From Sambucus nigra (Eukaryota > Streptophyta > Magnoliopsida > Dipsacales > Adoxaceae), in NCBI GenBank assembly GCA_949130495.1, contig OX422218.1, forward strand, positions 40,131,651-40,195,650: a stretch of 64,000 bases of DNA, read 5' to 3'. The position numbers were made by a program, and so were the translations under genes. The number at the start of each line of letters is the position of its first letter. Positions within the stretch are counted from its first letter, which is position 1. The notes under the pieces are model-generated. The model was given only the letters and a program-made list of their open reading frames with translations. It did no database searches and was not told the DNA's origin. Shown here piece after piece: positions 61,925 to 64,000 of this stretch.

Positions 61925-62646
61925 AGATTGATATAGTCTTACTTCCATAATTTGCTATGGAAATTTATTTTGTGTGTCTTGAATAAGAAATGTTTTCTAT
62001 AAAAAAATGGTAAGACTGTGTGAAACATTTTCAGAAATGTAACTATTGTTCCGATAGACAAACCCAAACCTCAATCATTTTCCTTATGCCTTATCACTAG
62101 ATATTTGTTCACACGTGATACCCATGTCTTTCCCTTTTTTGTCTTCTTTTTTTATTTGTTGGATCAAAGCTGATTTGTTTTCCGTTTTTTCACAGGATTG
62201 TTTAATTTTTTTCCTAACAGTCAGTGTAGTGAATCTTTTACAAGTTCGATTCTTAATATTTACTAGCATTTAATCTGTGTTTGGAATAAATATTTATATA
62301 ATTTTCTGAAGTTGTGTGTAACCCACGGAAACAATGTCATTTTAATAAAATACATACATTTTGTATTTAACAAATAAGAATTGAATTTATGAAAAAATCA
62401 AGCGTAGAATAAAGCTCTTAAGGATGCTCTCATAGTGCTTGACAAGATTGTAATGCCCATTGATACGAATGATCGTTATGTTTTCCGAGAAAGGGAACCA
62501 AAAAGCATCTACGCAGTTTCCATCATCAAACCATAACGGAAATTATGGAGCTTCATTGGAAAAAGATATAACACTAAGAAAATGTTTATTTTTTTGCTTG
62601 CGTTGTAAATTTTCCTTTTCCCTCCTTAAGAGTTTCATTATTAGTA
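61925..62646. other. Non-coding spacer between LINE and knottin locus B
   Basis: No gene, repeat terminus or RNA recognised. Short ORFs at 62084-62269 and 62460-62651 have no recognisable features. Confidence 0.5.
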
Positions 62647-63650
62647 GATAGGTAGAAAGATTTTGTAATGGTTATCATGTTAAATGAAATCATTCATAGT
62701 CTTGATTTAAAAAAAGAAAAAAAAGACGGAGTCGTTTCGAAACTGTGTTATAAAATTAAAGGCGTGTGCTTTTGAGACACTAATTACAACGTAATTTTAC
62801 CACAATTCACAACTTTAAATTAACAAAAATCATAGTGTTTTTCAAGCGTAATGTTTCAAACTTGTTTTATTTTAAACTGTAGAGCTAAGTAGATGGTTTG
62901 TCGAATAATATTACAGTAATTACGTAGTCGTCATAATTACAATTTCATTTTAATTGAATAATAATGGTATTTTTTTAAACAAATCACAATGTTAAATAAA
63001 CGAATCATTGCATTATTTTTGAGTAAATCATGGTGTCAGTTTAATAAATATCATTCAAATCCTAATTTTAACATAACTAATATGTTTGACTTTAATTTAA
63101 ATTTTAGAGTTTATTTTTAAAAAAAATCAACGATGTAATTATGATATTTGAGTTGTCTGTCATGTATTTATGATTAAAAAATCACATATATATATATATA
63201 TATATGATTAACAACTCGAATACTTTAAACAAAGGTTAAATAAAAATTTATGTTTTTTTTTTTAAAAACGAAAACAAACTTCAAAAACTGGGTAATTTAT
63301 GAAAATTGAAAATTTGATAAAATGAAGATTTGTGAATGGAAAATAAAAGGAAAATTATATATAAATTCTAAATTCAGAAGATAAAAAAGACAGGTTATAT
63401 AAAAACAGTTTGGAATAGTTTTTGACAAATGAAAACTGACTTAAAAAAAAATCTGATATTTTTTAATAAACAGCCTGACGTTTAATGAGGACACGTGAGA
63501 GAATTGTATTTGTTATATTATAATAAAAAGGTTAAACAAATCATTTATTGACAATGGGTTTTTTTCAACTTTACAAACTGTTTTAGCTATTACAAAGTAT
63601 ATTTAATATTTTAGCCTTGGTTGGATTAGTTTATGTTTCACAGTATCCTC
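62647..63650. other. Upstream region of knottin gene B
   Basis: Matches 11897-13449 but lacks the 455-bp insertion. 62740-63170 is the 430-bp repeat, and 63184-63207 a short (TA)n tract. The G-box lies at 63492-63497. Confidence 0.5.
63492..63497. promoter_or_regulatory. G-box (CACGTG) in knottin gene B promoter
   Basis: Palindromic CACGTG 220 bp upstream of the ATG. This is the core bound by plant bHLH and bZIP factors. At the identical position gene A reads CACATG, a single G-to-A change, so this candidate element is present in only one of the two genes. Function is inferred from the motif alone. Confidence 0.5.
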
Positions 63651-63658
63651 TATAAATA
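63651..63658 (+). promoter_or_regulatory. TATA box of knottin gene B
   Basis: TATAAATA at the same distance from the ATG as in gene A. The surrounding leader is conserved except for a few substitutions. Confidence 0.5.
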
Positions 63659-63711
63659 CGACATGAGCGAGAGCCTTTAGGATACAACAAACACTCAAAT
63701 AAAAGAAAGAT

Positions 63712-64000
63712 ATGGAAATGAAGAAGGTTTTTTTCATGACAATGTTGGTAGCTGTCGTGTTTGTGGCAAACATTGGCACGTCCACTGCCAATTCGGTTGT
63801 CAACAACCGTAAGATGATGGACTCCGACATTCTGCTCAGTGTTTATAATTCCCTTGGTCAATGCTGGGGTAAAGGATGCGCTCCTTGGAGCCCCTGCCAA
63901 TCCGGTTGCACTTGCGTGGGAGCGGCTGGTGTGTTGGGTGCCTGTGTGGGTCCGTTAGATGGACCGGGCAACAAAATTATCTCCACCACTGATAATTCTG
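63712..64000 (+). CDS. Second tandem-knottin precursor gene, cut by the window end
   Basis: Paralogue of the gene at 13511. The first 96 codons are present: signal peptide, first propeptide, first six-Cys domain and the start of the second propeptide; the rest lies beyond the window. By eye it differs from the other copy at three positions: two silent, and one changing Ser46 to Asn just before the SLGQ that precedes the first Cys. All six cysteines of domain 1 and their spacing are kept. It has the same TATA box and leader, and the same upstream repeat order, so it belongs to a duplicated locus and not to a retroposed copy. It is intact as far as visible, so two working genes are likely. Whether the second domain is intact cannot be seen. 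Confidence 0.5.
   Translation, partial: MEMKKVFFMTMLVAVVFVANIGTSTANSVVNNRKMMDSDILLSVYNSLGQCWGKGCAPWSPCQSGCTCVGAAGVLGACVGPLDGPGNKIISTTDNS

Overview
The window is AT-rich nuclear DNA from a flowering plant, most likely a eudicot. The evidence is plant initiator-tRNA-Met primer-binding sites in the LTR elements, a plant-type LINE, CACTA and Mutator-type DNA transposons, long plant-style (TA)n, (GA)n and (AC)n tracts, and a secreted cysteine-knot peptide gene. I cannot name the species. There is no operon or prokaryotic structure. Almost everything is transposon, duplicated block or satellite. The only convincing host gene is a two-domain cysteine-rich peptide precursor, complete at 13511-13975, with a near-identical second copy running off the window end at 63712-64000.

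Layout. 1-14 kb (block A) and 49.1-64 kb (block B) are paralogous blocks that each lead up to a knottin gene. Both carry the same fold-back Mutator-like element with the same 9-bp target duplication (516-2269; 49635-51415), the same truncated LINE fragment, the same non-coding tail and the same knottin promoter. Block A alone has two LINE-type ORF1 fragments (4.7-7 kb), a scrambled Copia element (8252-10917) and a 455-bp insertion in the gene's upstream region. Block B alone has a nearly intact LINE (57691-61916). A third, related block C lies at 15.6-24.3 kb and holds the longest version of the LINE fragment.

24.3-36.9 kb is a nest. A non-autonomous Copia-type LTR element (A) carrying a tRNA pseudouridine synthase (TruA-like) fragment is interrupted by a 1.4-kb solo LTR and by a 9.4-kb CACTA transposon (26734-36106). 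The CACTA has itself captured pieces of host genes (ribosomal protein L3, EMC2, possibly more). 36.9-46.8 kb is an array of about five copies of a 1.21-kb tandem repeat. It is interrupted by a second copy (B) of the TruA-carrying LTR element (38751-40733) and by a 2.9-kb gypsy-type solo LTR (40850-43788). 46.8-49.1 kb is microsatellites and AT-rich repeat.

How it fits together: the knottin genes appear to have been duplicated inside large repeat-rich blocks and then diversified by block-specific transposon insertions. The coding part differs at only 3 of 289 comparable bases, one of them changing an amino acid, while the flanks are more diverged. The most notable items are the tandem knottin precursor, host-gene capture by two different transposon classes, and a Copia insertion whose inside is inverted and permuted yet still flanked by a clean target-site duplication. 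Boundaries and identities were worked out by eye. [Form note: the original gave no feature confidences; every 0.5 is a placeholder required by the schema, not an estimate.]
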